Source: Melioribacteraceae bacterium 4301-Me (lineage in GTDB: Bacteria > Bacteroidota > Ignavibacteria > Ignavibacteriales > Melioribacteraceae). From it: a stretch of 64,000 bases of DNA. The notes under the pieces are model-generated. The model was not told where the DNA came from and did not search any database. It saw nothing but the letters and a program-made list of their open reading frames with translations. The DNA is taken from positions 186,001 to 250,000 of the forward strand of contig JBGORM010000006.1 in the NCBI GenBank assembly GCA_041538185.1. The letters are read 5' to 3'. Positions within the stretch are counted from its first letter, which is position 1; each line of letters opens with the position of its first letter. A program made the position numbers and the translations under genes. Positions 35,517 to 44,895 of the stretch are shown one piece after another.

Positions 35517-36069
35517 ATTTCGACCGCTCAGAAAATTCTACAAAATAAAATTTACAAATAGTCTTCCTTTTTAGTATTCCGCTTTTATTCATATCTAGAC
35601 CACAGTCTTGTGAACCTGCTGCTTAAAATCTGCCTCTGGCAGAAATGAAATATATGATTGAAATGAACTCAGCCTTTTTTTAATTTGATTTATGCAACTA
35701 AAATTTTAGAACTTTTTTAACTGTACAAAAAACCTTACAAATAGATTCAGAACTTACAACTGACCCCACAATTTTATTCGACCAAAATTTTGTACGGAAT
35801 TTTTTAGTTGGATATGAAACGATATAATCTTTTTAAAAATAAACACATTTCCAGTTTTTTAGCCTAATCAGAAATCTGATACCCCATCAAAAATTCTATA
35901 ATCGGAATCCTTCTGAAATAATTCTGAGTAGCCAACAAAAAATTTTAGGCTGCATTTTTGTGATAAAAATCTAACCTTTTTGTGAAACCATCTTTACGTT
36001 AGTTGAAAGTCTGTCTGGTACAATTCTTGCTTTTATATCATTTTTATGTGACCTACCAGGCGAAGCTGT

Positions 36070-36081
36070 GCCTGATCAGGC
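36070..36081. repeat. Short perfect palindrome at the edge of the foreign-looking segment
   Basis: GCCTGATCAGGC, in a longer CCTACCAGGCGAAGCTGTGCCTGATCAGG stretch read here in pieces (CCAGGCGAAGC then TGTGCCTGATC). The rest of the 35517-36101 stretch is A/T-rich and holds no recognisable gene. Confidence 0.4.
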
Positions 36082-36101
36082 AATAAAAATAAAATGAAAA
36101 A

Positions 36102-36302
36102 ATGAGAAAGAATTTTGCATTTATCTTTTTTATGGTGTTTCTGCTTATGCTTGCGTTTTTGCTGCTTACTTTTACATAATGTGCCCCGGAATTAACCGAA
36201 CCGTCGGTTGGAAACGTTAGAGCATTATCAAAAGCTGAAGAAGATGTTGTTTCATCTTCTGCCGGTTTTGGATTGAATCTCATTAAGGATATTTCGATAT
36301 AA
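36102..36302 (+). pseudogene. Lipoprotein remnant, possibly serpin N-terminus
   Basis: ATG at 36102 opens a signal-peptide frame (MRKNFAFIFF, then FLLLTFT) that hits an in-frame TAA at 36177 directly before a Cys codon. The frame continues as CAPELTEPSV, ALSKAEEDVV and FGLNLIKDIS, ending in TAA at 36300. The last part resembles the start of bacterial serpins (L-T-x-x-E ... FGxxLFK-x-I). The rest of the gene is missing, and a histidine-kinase tail follows. The family guess rests on a short stretch. Confidence 0.45.
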
Positions 36303-36348
36303 AATCACTTCAAGGAATGAAAGGTGAATTTGAAGCACTGCTTCTGCA

Positions 36349-37041
36349 ATGGAGAAAATGAAAAACGACTTAGCTAAACATCAAAATGAAAAAGAAAAAA
36401 TGCTTGCTCAAATCGCACATGAAATCAGAAATCCTCTTGGCGGAATTGAACTTCTTGCCGGATTGACAAAAGAAGATTTGCAAAAAAGCGGAATGAATAC
36501 CGAATATATCGAAAAGATAATTTGCGAGATTGGCAGTCTCAAAAAATTAATTACCTCCTTTCTTGAATACGGAAAACCGATACCTGCAAATCCTGAGTTT
36601 TGTAATGTTGAAGCTATAACTGATGAAGTGCTTGCCGGCTTAGCCGATCAAATGAAAATAAAAAACATTACCGTAGAAAAGAAATTAAGTAGGAGAACAA
36701 TTTATTTCGATAAAAGACATTTAAAACAAATTCTTATGAACATTATTGCAAACAGCATTGAATCAATGAATAAAAGCGGAAAAATTAATATTGAATCGCA
36801 CACTGACAAAAATAAATGGAAAATATTAATCTCGGACGACGGTCCTGGAATACCTCCCGAAAATATTTCATCCGTTTTCGAGCCGTTCTTTACAACAAAG
36901 AAAAACGGCACCGGCCTGGGATTGGCTGTCTGCAAAAAATTATGTTCGGAAAACAAAGCACAAATTATTGTTGAAAATAGAATGAACGGCGGGGCTTTAT
37001 TTACAATCAGTGGAGTAATAGAAAATGGCAGAATTGATTAA
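36349..37041 (+). CDS. NtrB-like histidine kinase, N-terminally truncated
   Basis: A 230-residue protein with only the catalytic parts: H box IAHEIRNPLGG (about residues 22-32), N box NIIANSIESM, G1 DDGPGIPP, FEPFFTTK and G2 GTGLGLAV. No sensor domain is left. Upstream, a short frame reading SLQGMKGEFEALLLQW ends in TGA overlapping an ATG at 36358 (ATGA), as though the original linker had been shifted out of frame. The stop codon overlaps the next gene, whose ATG is at 37025. It could still work as a cytoplasmic kinase for the downstream regulator. Confidence 0.85.
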   Translation: MEKMKNDLAKHQNEKEKMLAQIAHEIRNPLGGIELLAGLTKEDLQKSGMNTEYIEKIICEIGSLKKLITSFLEYGKPIPANPEFCNVEAITDEVLAGLADQMKIKNITVEKKLSRRTIYFDKRHLKQILMNIIANSIESMNKSGKINIESHTDKNKWKILISDDGPGIPPENISSVFEPFFTTKKNGTGLGLAVCKKLCSENKAQIIVENRMNGGALFTISGVIENGRID

Positions 37042-38401
37042 CCGTGTACTAGTTGTTGAAGATAACGAAACAATGAGGCTCGGATTGGTTGAAAGTTTGA
37101 AGCGCGGCGGATATAATGTTGCTGCTTTCGACAACGGACCCGATGCAGTAAAACATTTTCATGCTAATAAAGAACCTGCTGCAGTAGTAGATCTTAAAAT
37201 GGAACCGATGGATGGCGTTCAAATCCTTGAAGAGATAAAAAAGATAAATCCGAAAACTGAAGTAATTATGATTTCCGCGTACGGCTCCATAGAAATAGCA
37301 GTAAAAGCTATGCAGCTCGGCGCATTTGACTTTTTAACAAAACCGTTTTCACCCGAGGAGTTAAGACTACGTGTAAAAAGAGTTTTTGAAAAAATTGCCG
37401 ATGAGCAAAAAATTGAAAGCTTAATCGAACAAAATAAAATTTTATCAGAAGAACTGAAAACGGGTTACGGTGAAATGATTGGAACTTCGGAGTCAATGAA
37501 ACAAATTTTTTCTTTAATTGAACAGATTGCCGATAAACAAAGCGCAGTTTTAATTCAAGGCGAAAGCGGTACAGGAAAAGAATTGGTTGCGCGTGCAATT
37601 CATGAAAAAAGCAAGCGCTCGCAAAATCCGTTTATAAAAATCAACTGCGGGGCGTTAAACGATAACCTGCTCGAAAGTGAACTGTTTGGACATGAGCGCG
37701 GTGCTTTTACCGGCGCAGTAAAAAGCAAAAAAGGAAGATTTGAACTTGCCGATAAAGGCACTTTGTTCCTGGATGAAATAGGCGATATTTCTCAGGTAAT
37801 GCAGGTTAAACTTCTGCGTGTTTTGCAGGAAGGAGAATTCGAGAGAGTAGGCGGCGAAGAAACTTTGAGCACCGATGTTAGAATTATCTGCGCAACCAAC
37901 CGTGACCTTCAAAAATTAATGATGGAAGGAAAATTTAGAGAAGATCTTTATTATAGACTAAGCGTTATCCCAATAAATCTTCCGCCGCTTCGCGAACGCA
38001 AAGATGATGTCGTCGTGCTTACTGAACATTTCCTTAAGAAGGTCGCCCTCAAAAATTGTATTCCGGCAAAGAAAATCAACAATGAAGGAATCAAACTTTT
38101 GATGGAGTATCCCTGGCCTGGCAATATCCGCGAACTAGAAAATTTGATTGAACGTCTTTCAGTAATTTCCGCCGGAAAAGAAATTGATGCTGCATTAATA
38201 GCCTCTCACCTCGGCAAAGCTGTAAATGCTGCCAACGGGTACGATAATCTTTCACTTGAGGATGCGGTGCATGTTTTCGAAAAAAATTTGATTGTTGAAG
38301 CAATGAAAAAAGCCGGCGGAGTTAAAAACCGAGCGGCAAAAATTCTAGGCATAAACACGAGCGTGCTTTATTATAAACTGGAAAAATACGGACTGCTGTA
38401 A
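37025..38401 (+). CDS. NtrC-family response regulator (sigma-54 activator)
   Basis: A 458-residue regulator. The receiver domain (1-125) has VVEDNE at its start, the phosphoacceptor Asp in [11 protein letters not shown] (~57) and Lys in FLTKPF (~109). The AAA+ domain has GESGTGKE, a canonical GAFTGA loop and FLDEIGD. The Fis-type HTH is at the C-terminus ([18 protein letters not shown]). It overlaps the kinase gene by 17 bases and is followed by two envelope-protein genes. No -24/-12 promoter was found in the short 38402-38452 spacer, so its target may be elsewhere. Confidence 0.94.
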   Translation: MAELINRVLVVEDNETMRLGLVESLKRGGYNVAAFDNGPDAVKHFHANKEPAAVVDLKMEPMDGVQILEEIKKINPKTEVIMISAYGSIEIAVKAMQLGAFDFLTKPFSPEELRLRVKRVFEKIADEQKIESLIEQNKILSEELKTGYGEMIGTSESMKQIFSLIEQIADKQSAVLIQGESGTGKELVARAIHEKSKRSQNPFIKINCGALNDNLLESELFGHERGAFTGAVKSKKGRFELADKGTLFLDEIGDISQVMQVKLLRVLQEGEFERVGGEETLSTDVRIICATNRDLQKLMMEGKFREDLYYRLSVIPINLPPLRERKDDVVVLTEHFLKKVALKNCIPAKKINNEGIKLLMEYPWPGNIRELENLIERLSVISAGKEIDAALIASHLGKAVNAANGYDNLSLEDAVHVFEKNLIVEAMKKAGGVKNRAAKILGINTSVLYYKLEKYGLL

Positions 38402-38452
38402 AAAAGACACAGATTACACGAAGTTCACGGATAAAAAGAAAAGGCAAATAAA

Positions 38453-39458
38453 ATGCTAACACGATTAAGGAAATTGATTTACTTTACAATTTTTCTCTGT
38501 TTCATTACATCGTTAATAACAACATACGGCCAAAGTCTTTCTTTACTCGAGAATAAATTACAGGAATTAAATCAACGATATTTCCGTGAATCGGCTGTAT
38601 TGGATTCACTCAAAATTATACTCGATAACCGCGCCAAACAGATTGATGCGGAAAAAAAGAAATCAGATTACGACGAAAGCAATATTAAAAAATTGATGTC
38701 TGCTTCAATTACAATTTCTAATAAAATTGATGATCAGCAAAAAAAAGTAAACAGCATAGTAAACGAAATTGAAAAAACAAAAACCGAACTTGAGAAAAAA
38801 TATACTGCTGTAATTGATTCCTTGTCCGAACTCGAAAGATCAGGAAAGTACAAAGGTGATAAAGATGAACTGAAGGCGCACATACTTAACTTAACAGAGA
38901 AAAAAATATTAACCGCACCGAAAATTTATTCGCTTTCTTTTAATCCGACAAAAATTTTAGCGTTAGATCCAACAACGGCGAAAACCGAAGAGGAAAAGAA
39001 GATTTACAACGAATATCTGAAGGAAGCATTGGAAGAAGTTAATTCCAAATTAAAACAGGTAAAAAGTCTGCACGAAGAAATAAGCAGTATGATTTCATTG
39101 CAGAAGAAAACAAAAAAGTTTTTGGAGGAGGCTGAATTTGGCTTGAATATCGACAGAACAGCACTTTCGCTGCGGGGGCAGAGAACCAACGGGGCGGCAG
39201 AAGCAATGTCACCCGGCTCCAATGACAAAACTTATGCAGAAAATGCTCACAATATTGCCTCGCAGATTCAAACGTATATTTATATTCTTAAACAGCTTGA
39301 TTTTGATGTCCGTTCAAACGATGCAGCTAAATTTACTTTTGATTCTTCCGGAAAAAAATATTTCCATGCAGGAATATTCCGAACTGTTAGGAGAAGTTGA
39401 AAAACGCCTTGCCGATTATCAAATTGTACTTACAAACAAAATCGGCAATCGTAAATGA
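38453..39458 (+). CDS. Exported coiled-coil protein, frameshifted near its C-terminus
   Basis: A signal peptide (IYFTIFLCFITSLITTYGQ) is followed by long heptad-rich coiled coils (residues ~25-115 and ~175-230). The frame from 38453 ends at 39400 with an unlikely tail (FHAGIFRTVRRS). The next frame continues as SMQEYSELLGEVEKRLADY and NKIGNRK, ending at 39458. A one-base gain near the A7 tract at 39353 would explain this. The restored stop overlaps the next gene's start (ATGA), which supports one original gene. Family unknown; probably a periplasmic partner of the downstream barrel. Confidence 0.7.
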
Positions 39459-40489
39459 ATGACCCATTTTACCGGTTCACAATTATTACATTCTCTCTTG
39501 CACTCATAATATCATCAAACATAGCGGCACAATTTACAGTTCGGGGAAATCTGGAATCCGGAGTTTACAAGTCGACGGGAGATTTTCTTCCGAAGGAGAG
39601 CGACTTGCTTTTTGCAGCTGAAGGAAAACTCGGCTACAAACTTAACAAAGAAAATACCGAAGCTTTTTTTGAATTGAGAACACGACCGGAATGGTATGGT
39701 TTAACTAAAGAATTGTTCTCTTTTAAATTACGTTTGAACGGCGAGCTTGTCCGCCGCGAGAAAAATTTTGACTGGGGTGTAAATATAACAAGACACTTGA
39801 ATCGAATTGCCGGCGGCAGTGTTGATATTGACTATGATATTTTTGCCGTTCAGAGTAATGCTAATTTTTACTGGATTGAAAACATGCCGTTCTCTGTGGC
39901 GATTGGTTATGCATATCAAAATATTGCCTCTTCATTACCTCTGAATCATGACTTCATTTTTTTAGAGGGAAAGTTGAACGCTATTTTTAGTCCTTTTTTT
40001 AGAGCCGGTTACGGACTCTACATTGAAAAATTTTTTGTTGAAGGGGAAACAATAGTTAACGACAGCAAGATAAATGAAACAACCACAGGTTACAGAACAG
40101 GCCCAGAACTCGAATTAAATTACCTGAAAGATTTTGTTGTTAACGGTCAATACAGACTTCTGTTTCTTTTTTCGGACGAGTCACAATTTACCACTTACGA
40201 ACACTGGTTCAGATTGGTAGCAGGCAAAATATTGTTTAAAAAGATGTCGGCTTTTTTATTAGTCGATTATTTTTGGCGCAGCATAAAAAATGCAGAAAGT
40301 CCCGGGGAAATAAATGTTCTTTATTCACCATTCAATCTTGAAAATAATATTAGTTTTAAGATCGGCTACGAACCTTCGGATAAATTCGAGCTTTACTTAA
40401 AAAGCAGCTACTTTCGCAATGACCTTGTTTACAAAGATTACACATTTGAAGGATGGAATTTTTTGATTGGGATGGGGATATCGCGTTAG
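39455..40489 (+). CDS. Outer-membrane beta-barrel protein, unknown family
   Basis: A 344-residue protein with a signal peptide (ITFSLALIISSNIAAQ, cleavage near residue 26). Alternating hydrophobic/polar strands with aromatic girdle residues run throughout, and the last strand ends in an aromatic-rich FEGWNFLIGMGISR, typical of a barrel. There is no TonB box and no plug domain. It overlaps the restored end of the coiled-coil gene by 4 bases. I do not recognise a specific family. A hairpin at 40511-40559 would end the unit. Confidence 0.72.
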   Translation: MNDPFYRFTIITFSLALIISSNIAAQFTVRGNLESGVYKSTGDFLPKESDLLFAAEGKLGYKLNKENTEAFFELRTRPEWYGLTKELFSFKLRLNGELVRREKNFDWGVNITRHLNRIAGGSVDIDYDIFAVQSNANFYWIENMPFSVAIGYAYQNIASSLPLNHDFIFLEGKLNAIFSPFFRAGYGLYIEKFFVEGETIVNDSKINETTTGYRTGPELELNYLKDFVVNGQYRLLFLFSDESQFTTYEHWFRLVAGKILFKKMSAFLLVDYFWRSIKNAESPGEINVLYSPFNLENNISFKIGYEPSDKFELYLKSSYFRNDLVYKDYTFEGWNFLIGMGISR

Positions 40490-40510
40490 GATACTTAAAG
40501 AGTTCCGGAA

Positions 40511-40559
40511 TTCCCAATATTAAATTGCCAGCTGTCAATTTAACGTTGCTCATTGGGAA
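40511..40559 (+). terminator. Hairpin after the barrel gene
   Basis: TTCCCAAT (40511) pairs with ATTGGGAA (40552), with an inner AAATTG/CAATTT pair. A short T-rich stretch follows. The rest of the 40490-40937 spacer has no gene; it contains a CTCCGTGTG...CTCCGTGTAA direct repeat around 40806-40840. Confidence 0.5.
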
Positions 40560-40937
40560 ATCTTTCTACTGAATCGAATTATATAAATATCTCAATTCAT
40601 TCAATCAAAAAGAACAAATAAAATTTTGAAAGAATATAATAGAAAATCGTTTTCATTAGTATTTACGAGTGAAGATATCGACATATCTGAATACATTATA
40701 TATACTTTACGTCCAGTATTGATTTAAAAAAGCTTAGAGAATATAGTTATGCCAAATATTTTTTACATACTCCGATGGAATTTTAATTTTTTCCTCTCTC
40801 AGCGGTACTCCGTGTGAACTCAGTGGCTCTCCGTGTAATTAAAAATCGTGTAAACAATTTTCCGCAAATGGTTAACAAAGAACTTAAGGTTAAGCAAATG
40901 TAGCCAGTTTATAATGTGACGGAGCAAAGCTGTCCAA

Positions 40938-42089
40938 TTATTCAACATAAACTCTCGGCACGCGAGTATTTATGCTGGTTAGAATTTCATAAGGGATTGT
41001 TCCAGCCCATTCAGCAAGTTCTTCAGCCGTAATCGAATTTTTTCCATCGCTTCCAATTAAAATAACTTCGTCGCCGTTGTATGCACTATCGTTTTCAATA
41101 TTAACTACAATCTGATCCATCGAAATTGTTCCAATTACAGGGTAACGTTTCCCATTCAACAAGACTTCTGCTTTACCGCTCATACTTCTCATATAGCCGT
41201 CACCATAACCTACAGGCACAGTAACAGATCGGACATCATGGTTAGCTTGCCAAGTAGAACCGTAACCCACCGGATGACCTGCCCTTATAACCTTAAAATA
41301 AACTACATTTGATTTCCATGTTAATGCAGGTCTAACTTCAATTGTTTTTTTAACATTAGCAGAAGGATAAACTCCATACAACATAATTCCTGGACGAACC
41401 ATATCAAGATTTGCATCTGGCAGTTGAAGTATAGCACCAGAATTTGAAAAGTGCCTTATTGGCTTTTTTAATGAATGCTTTTCAAAGAATCTAAGAACTT
41501 CTAGAAACCTTTCAAGTTGTAATTTAGCATGTGTTAAATCAGTTGACTCCGAATTTGCGAAATGTGAAAAGATCCCTTCCACCTCAATGTTTTTACATTT
41601 TAGTGAAACCTCGAGAAAATTTTCAGCATTGTAATAATGAACACCAATTCTCTCTAACCCAGTGTCTATTTTTAAATGAACTTTTGCTTTAGTTTTCATT
41701 TGCGCAGCGGTTTCGTCAATCTGTCTTAATTTCTCAATTGAATGAGCTGTAATTGTTAAATTATGTTTTAAGAACAGAGGGACTTGATTGCCTAAAATTC
41801 CGCCCAAAATTAAAATTGGCATTTTAATTCCAATTTGACGCAAGAGAATTCCTTCTTCAAGAACGGCAACGCCAAGATAATCAGCATTTAATTCTTCCAT
41901 TAACTGTGCAACACGAATTAAGCCGTGACCATAAGCATTGGCCTTTAATATTGGCATTACTTTAGCTGGTGAGACATGTTTTTTTATTCTACTGAAATTT
42001 TCAGCGAGGGCTTTTAAATCAATTTCAAGATGAGTTGGACGAATGATCTCATCAACACTAATAATAGGATGATTTACAAAATTGTTCAT
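40938..42089 (-). CDS. alr: Alanine racemase
   Basis: Interconverts L- and D-alanine for peptidoglycan. The PLP lysine is in PILKANAYGHG, and the second catalytic Tyr is in PVGYGDGYMRSM. I start it at ATG 42089 because the family N-terminus (RPTHLEIDL) follows about 16 residues later. The frame stays open to ATG 42152, adding 21 residues with no family match. It is divergent from the YgjV/GNAT gene across about 190 bases. Confidence 0.94.
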   Translation of the reverse strand: MNNFVNHPIISVDEIIRPTHLEIDLKALAENFSRIKKHVSPAKVMPILKANAYGHGLIRVAQLMEELNADYLGVAVLEEGILLRQIGIKMPILILGGILGNQVPLFLKHNLTITAHSIEKLRQIDETAAQMKTKAKVHLKIDTGLERIGVHYYNAENFLEVSLKCKNIEVEGIFSHFANSESTDLTHAKLQLERFLEVLRFFEKHSLKKPIRHFSNSGAILQLPDANLDMVRPGIMLYGVYPSANVKKTIEVRPALTWKSNVVYFKVIRAGHPVGYGSTWQANHDVRSVTVPVGYGDGYMRSMSGKAEVLLNGKRYPVIGTISMDQIVVNIENDSAYNGDEVILIGSDGKNSITAEELAEWAGTIPYEILTSINTRVPRVYVE

Positions 42090-42279
42090 GATTATACTTT
42101 CAAAATCTTTTGGTGAAAAATAATGCTTATATTTGATAATAGGGAGAATCAAAAATATCTTTGTTATATCGAGTTAAACGTCAATGGGTACTGCAGTAGT
42201 TCTTCACGTTGAAATTTTATTTGATAAATAAACTAAAAAAAAATTTTTCTGTAGCAGTAAAAACTAAAGTAAGAAGAAG

Positions 42280-42891
42280 ATGATAGAAATTGTTGGTTAC
42301 TTAGCTTCAGTTCTTGTTGCAATTTCTTTAATGATGAGCTCTATCCTAAAATTGAGGATAATTAATTTAATTGGCGCTATTACTTTTACAATATATGGAT
42401 TTATAATTAATGCCTTTCCTGTTGCTGCCGTAAATTTTTTTATATCGATTGTCGACATATACTATCTTTGGGAAATATTCTCGCGTAAAGAATATTTCAA
42501 GGTTTTGAAAGTAGAAGCAGATGCTGAATACCTAAAAAACTTTCTTACTTTTTACGAAAACGACATTAAAAAATATATTCCTTCTTTCAAGTTTTACGAG
42601 ACAAAAGAAAACATTGCTTTTTTTGTATTGCGGAATATGATTCCTGCAGGATTGGTTATCGCAAGAAAAATTTCTAATGACACAATTTTAGTTGATTTAG
42701 ATTACGTTATTCCCGGTTATAGAGATTTTAAAATAGGTAAGTTTGTCTACACTAAAATTTTTAGTGATATGAATGTAAAAGAAATTGTTTCCCTTCCTGG
42801 CAACAAAACTCACATAAAATACCTTAAGCGAATGGGCTTTAGTAAGAAAGTTATTGATGGTAAAACAATTTATGCGCTAACGATACACTAA
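42280..42891 (+). CDS. YgjV-like membrane domain fused to GNAT-like domain
   Basis: A 203-residue protein. Residues 1-75 hold about three hydrophobic helices with the YgjV-type arrangement (GYLASVLVAISLMMSS and INLIGAITFTIYGF). Residues ~85-200 look like a small acyltransferase domain: FFVLRNMIPAGLVIARK, IPGYRDFKIGKFVY, then LKRMGFSK, the common GNAT C-terminal strand/turn. No function is known for the combination. It is 18 bases upstream of the RluA-type gene. Confidence 0.68.
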   Translation: MIEIVGYLASVLVAISLMMSSILKLRIINLIGAITFTIYGFIINAFPVAAVNFFISIVDIYYLWEIFSRKEYFKVLKVEADAEYLKNFLTFYENDIKKYIPSFKFYETKENIAFFVLRNMIPAGLVIARKISNDTILVDLDYVIPGYRDFKIGKFVYTKIFSDMNVKEIVSLPGNKTHIKYLKRMGFSKKVIDGKTIYALTIH

Positions 42892-42909
42892 CATCATTTA
42901 AAAATATTT

Positions 42910-43563
42910 ATGATGGCTAATGAAATTGAGCTCGAAATTTTATTCGAAGATGAGAACATAGTAGCAATTAATAAACCGATTGGAATTTCTTCGGCTCACG
43001 AAAACAAAAAATCAAATGTATCACTTCTTGAACTTGCACAAAAAAAATTAAATCAGAAGTTATTTGTAGTACACCGGTTAGATAAAGAAGTAAGCGGGGT
43101 TATTTTATTTGCAAAAAATAAAAAAACACACAAGGAATTAAACAAATTGTTTAGTTCAAGAAAAATAATTAAAAGCTACCTCGCTGTTGTTCATGGAATA
43201 GTCGAAAAAGACAGCGGAATAATTGAAATGCCCATCAAAAAATTTGCTTCTGGCAGAATGGGAATTGATAGCCAAAAGGGAAAACCAAGTAAAACCGTAT
43301 ATCATGTTATTAAGCGCTTCAAAGATGCAACGCTTTTAAGTGTTATACCACATACAGGAAGAAGACATCAATTAAGAGTTCATTTTTATGGAATTAACCA
43401 TCCTATAGTTGGCGATTTAAAATACGGTGATAAAAAAGTACAAATGAATTTCCCTCGTTTAATGCTCCATGCCTCAAAGATTGAATTTATTCTTAACTCA
43501 AAACATTATATAATTGCTGCGGCTACGCCAAAGAATTTCACAGACACGAATTTCACTAATTAA
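42910..43563 (+). CDS. RluA-family pseudouridine synthase
   Basis: A 217-residue enzyme. The catalytic Asp is in VVHRLDKEVSGV (~residues 52-63). The C-terminal HTGRRHQLRVHF and HPIVGDLKYG are RluA-family signatures. There is no S4 domain, so it is the short form. The target (rRNA or tRNA uridine) cannot be assigned. The second codon is also ATG, and either may be used. Confidence 0.92.
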   Translation: MMANEIELEILFEDENIVAINKPIGISSAHENKKSNVSLLELAQKKLNQKLFVVHRLDKEVSGVILFAKNKKTHKELNKLFSSRKIIKSYLAVVHGIVEKDSGIIEMPIKKFASGRMGIDSQKGKPSKTVYHVIKRFKDATLLSVIPHTGRRHQLRVHFYGINHPIVGDLKYGDKKVQMNFPRLMLHASKIEFILNSKHYIIAAATPKNFTDTNFTN

Positions 43564-43661
43564 CACTAAAACCTTTAATCGATTTCTTTAGTATAATTCA
43601 TGCTGTTTTCTCATCTTTAACGTCAATCTTTTGTAAATTAGTGTAACAACTTTGTTGAAAT

Positions 43662-44855
43662 ATGATAGAACCGAAAACATTTTATAGGAAATTAGACTCT
43701 TTACTAAGTAAAATTTGGCTTGACAAATCAGACAGCGATTTCATTTTCCGCATAGTCAAAGAGTTAGAATTAACATTTGGAGAGGATTTAGGTATTGGGG
43801 ATGGTAGAGTCTACGAAGAAAGGGAGAACGATTATTTTTTAATTTGGTCTTCCTCAAGCACTCATAAAATAGCACAAAAAATACCATCGGATTCAGAAGC
43901 ATTGAACGCTTTACTTCAATCAAAGACTTATATTTTTGATAATCCATCTTTAACCATAGATAAAAATATAAATGAGCAAGGAGAATATAAAATTCCAGCT
44001 GCAATAACAGTCAGAAGTCCAGAGCATAGATGGATTATTGTTTTCGAACTAAGAAGTAACTGGATAAGAGAAGAAATTGAGTTGTGTTTGAATGCAGTTA
44101 GAACGTACATAAATTATAGAATTGATACTGAAGCTATTAAATCAGAAAAACAACAAGCTGCACATATACAACAGAGTCTTTTACCTTCACAGGCTCCCGA
44201 AGTTAAAGATTTCAAAATTGCTGGTTTCTCTCAGCCAGCTGAAATTGTAGGCGGTGATTTATTCGATTTTTATAATTTTGATGATGAAGTTTTAGGAGTA
44301 TGCATCGGCGATGCTAGTGGACATGGCTTATCTGCAGCTTTACTAGTTAGAGATGTTGTTACAGGCTTAAGGATGGGACTTGAGAAACATATGAAGATGG
44401 CATACACTTTTAAAAAGCTTAACAAAGTAATTTATCGAAGTGTTTATTCAACTAATTTTATTTCACTTTTTTATGCAGAAATAGAAAAAAATGGAAACAT
44501 TCTATTTGTAAATGCTGGTCATCCTGCGCCGCTTCTATTCTCTGAGAATAAAATTAGTGAACTTAACTCTACCGGCTTGGTTTTGGGCGCTTTACCAGAA
44601 ATTGAACTACACAGAGGGTATGCACACATGAATCCAAACGATTTACTTGTTTTGTTTACTGATGGAATAATTGAAAGAAAAAACTCCAAATCAAGCAATT
44701 TTGGAATAGAAGGGATAAAAGATGTTATACTAAAAAACAAGAACGAACGCCCACAAAAGATTATCGAGGCTGTTTTTAATACTGCAAAATCCTTTGGCAA
44801 CAATAAAAAATGGGAAGATGACGCAACTGTGGTTGTGATAAAAAAAGAAGTTTAG
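43662..44855 (+). CDS. SpoIIE/RsbU-type PP2C serine phosphatase
   Basis: A 397-residue protein. The N-terminal ~150 residues may be a GAF-like or unknown sensor domain. A short coiled-coil leads to QQSLLP (about residue 170), the usual RsbU linker. The phosphatase domain has VGGDLFDFY, GDASGHGLSAALL, FTDGIIE and DDATVVVI, with the metal-binding aspartates kept. Such enzymes act on anti-anti-sigma factors or similar targets; none is in the window. Confidence 0.9.
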   Translation: MIEPKTFYRKLDSLLSKIWLDKSDSDFIFRIVKELELTFGEDLGIGDGRVYEERENDYFLIWSSSSTHKIAQKIPSDSEALNALLQSKTYIFDNPSLTIDKNINEQGEYKIPAAITVRSPEHRWIIVFELRSNWIREEIELCLNAVRTYINYRIDTEAIKSEKQQAAHIQQSLLPSQAPEVKDFKIAGFSQPAEIVGGDLFDFYNFDDEVLGVCIGDASGHGLSAALLVRDVVTGLRMGLEKHMKMAYTFKKLNKVIYRSVYSTNFISLFYAEIEKNGNILFVNAGHPAPLLFSENKISELNSTGLVLGALPEIELHRGYAHMNPNDLLVLFTDGIIERKNSKSSNFGIEGIKDVILKNKNERPQKIIEAVFNTAKSFGNNKKWEDDATVVVIKKEV

Positions 44856-44895
44856 TTGAACAATAATTTATCTTTTAAATAATTATCTTTATTCG

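Noticed and set aside
38402-38452. Sigma-54 promoter between the NtrC-type gene and the coiled-coil gene
   Set aside because: No TGGC-N7-9-TTGC pattern in the 51-base spacer; the CACAGATTACACG motif looks like a common dispersed repeat.
39340-39370. Programmed ribosomal frameshift at the A7 tract
   Set aside because: The needed shift is +1, not the usual -1 on A-rich slippery sites, and no stimulatory structure was recognised.
39222-39458. Separate 78-residue gene overlapping the coiled-coil gene
   Set aside because: Only its second half looks like protein, and it continues the coiled-coil gene after a one-base shift; treated as that gene's C-terminus.
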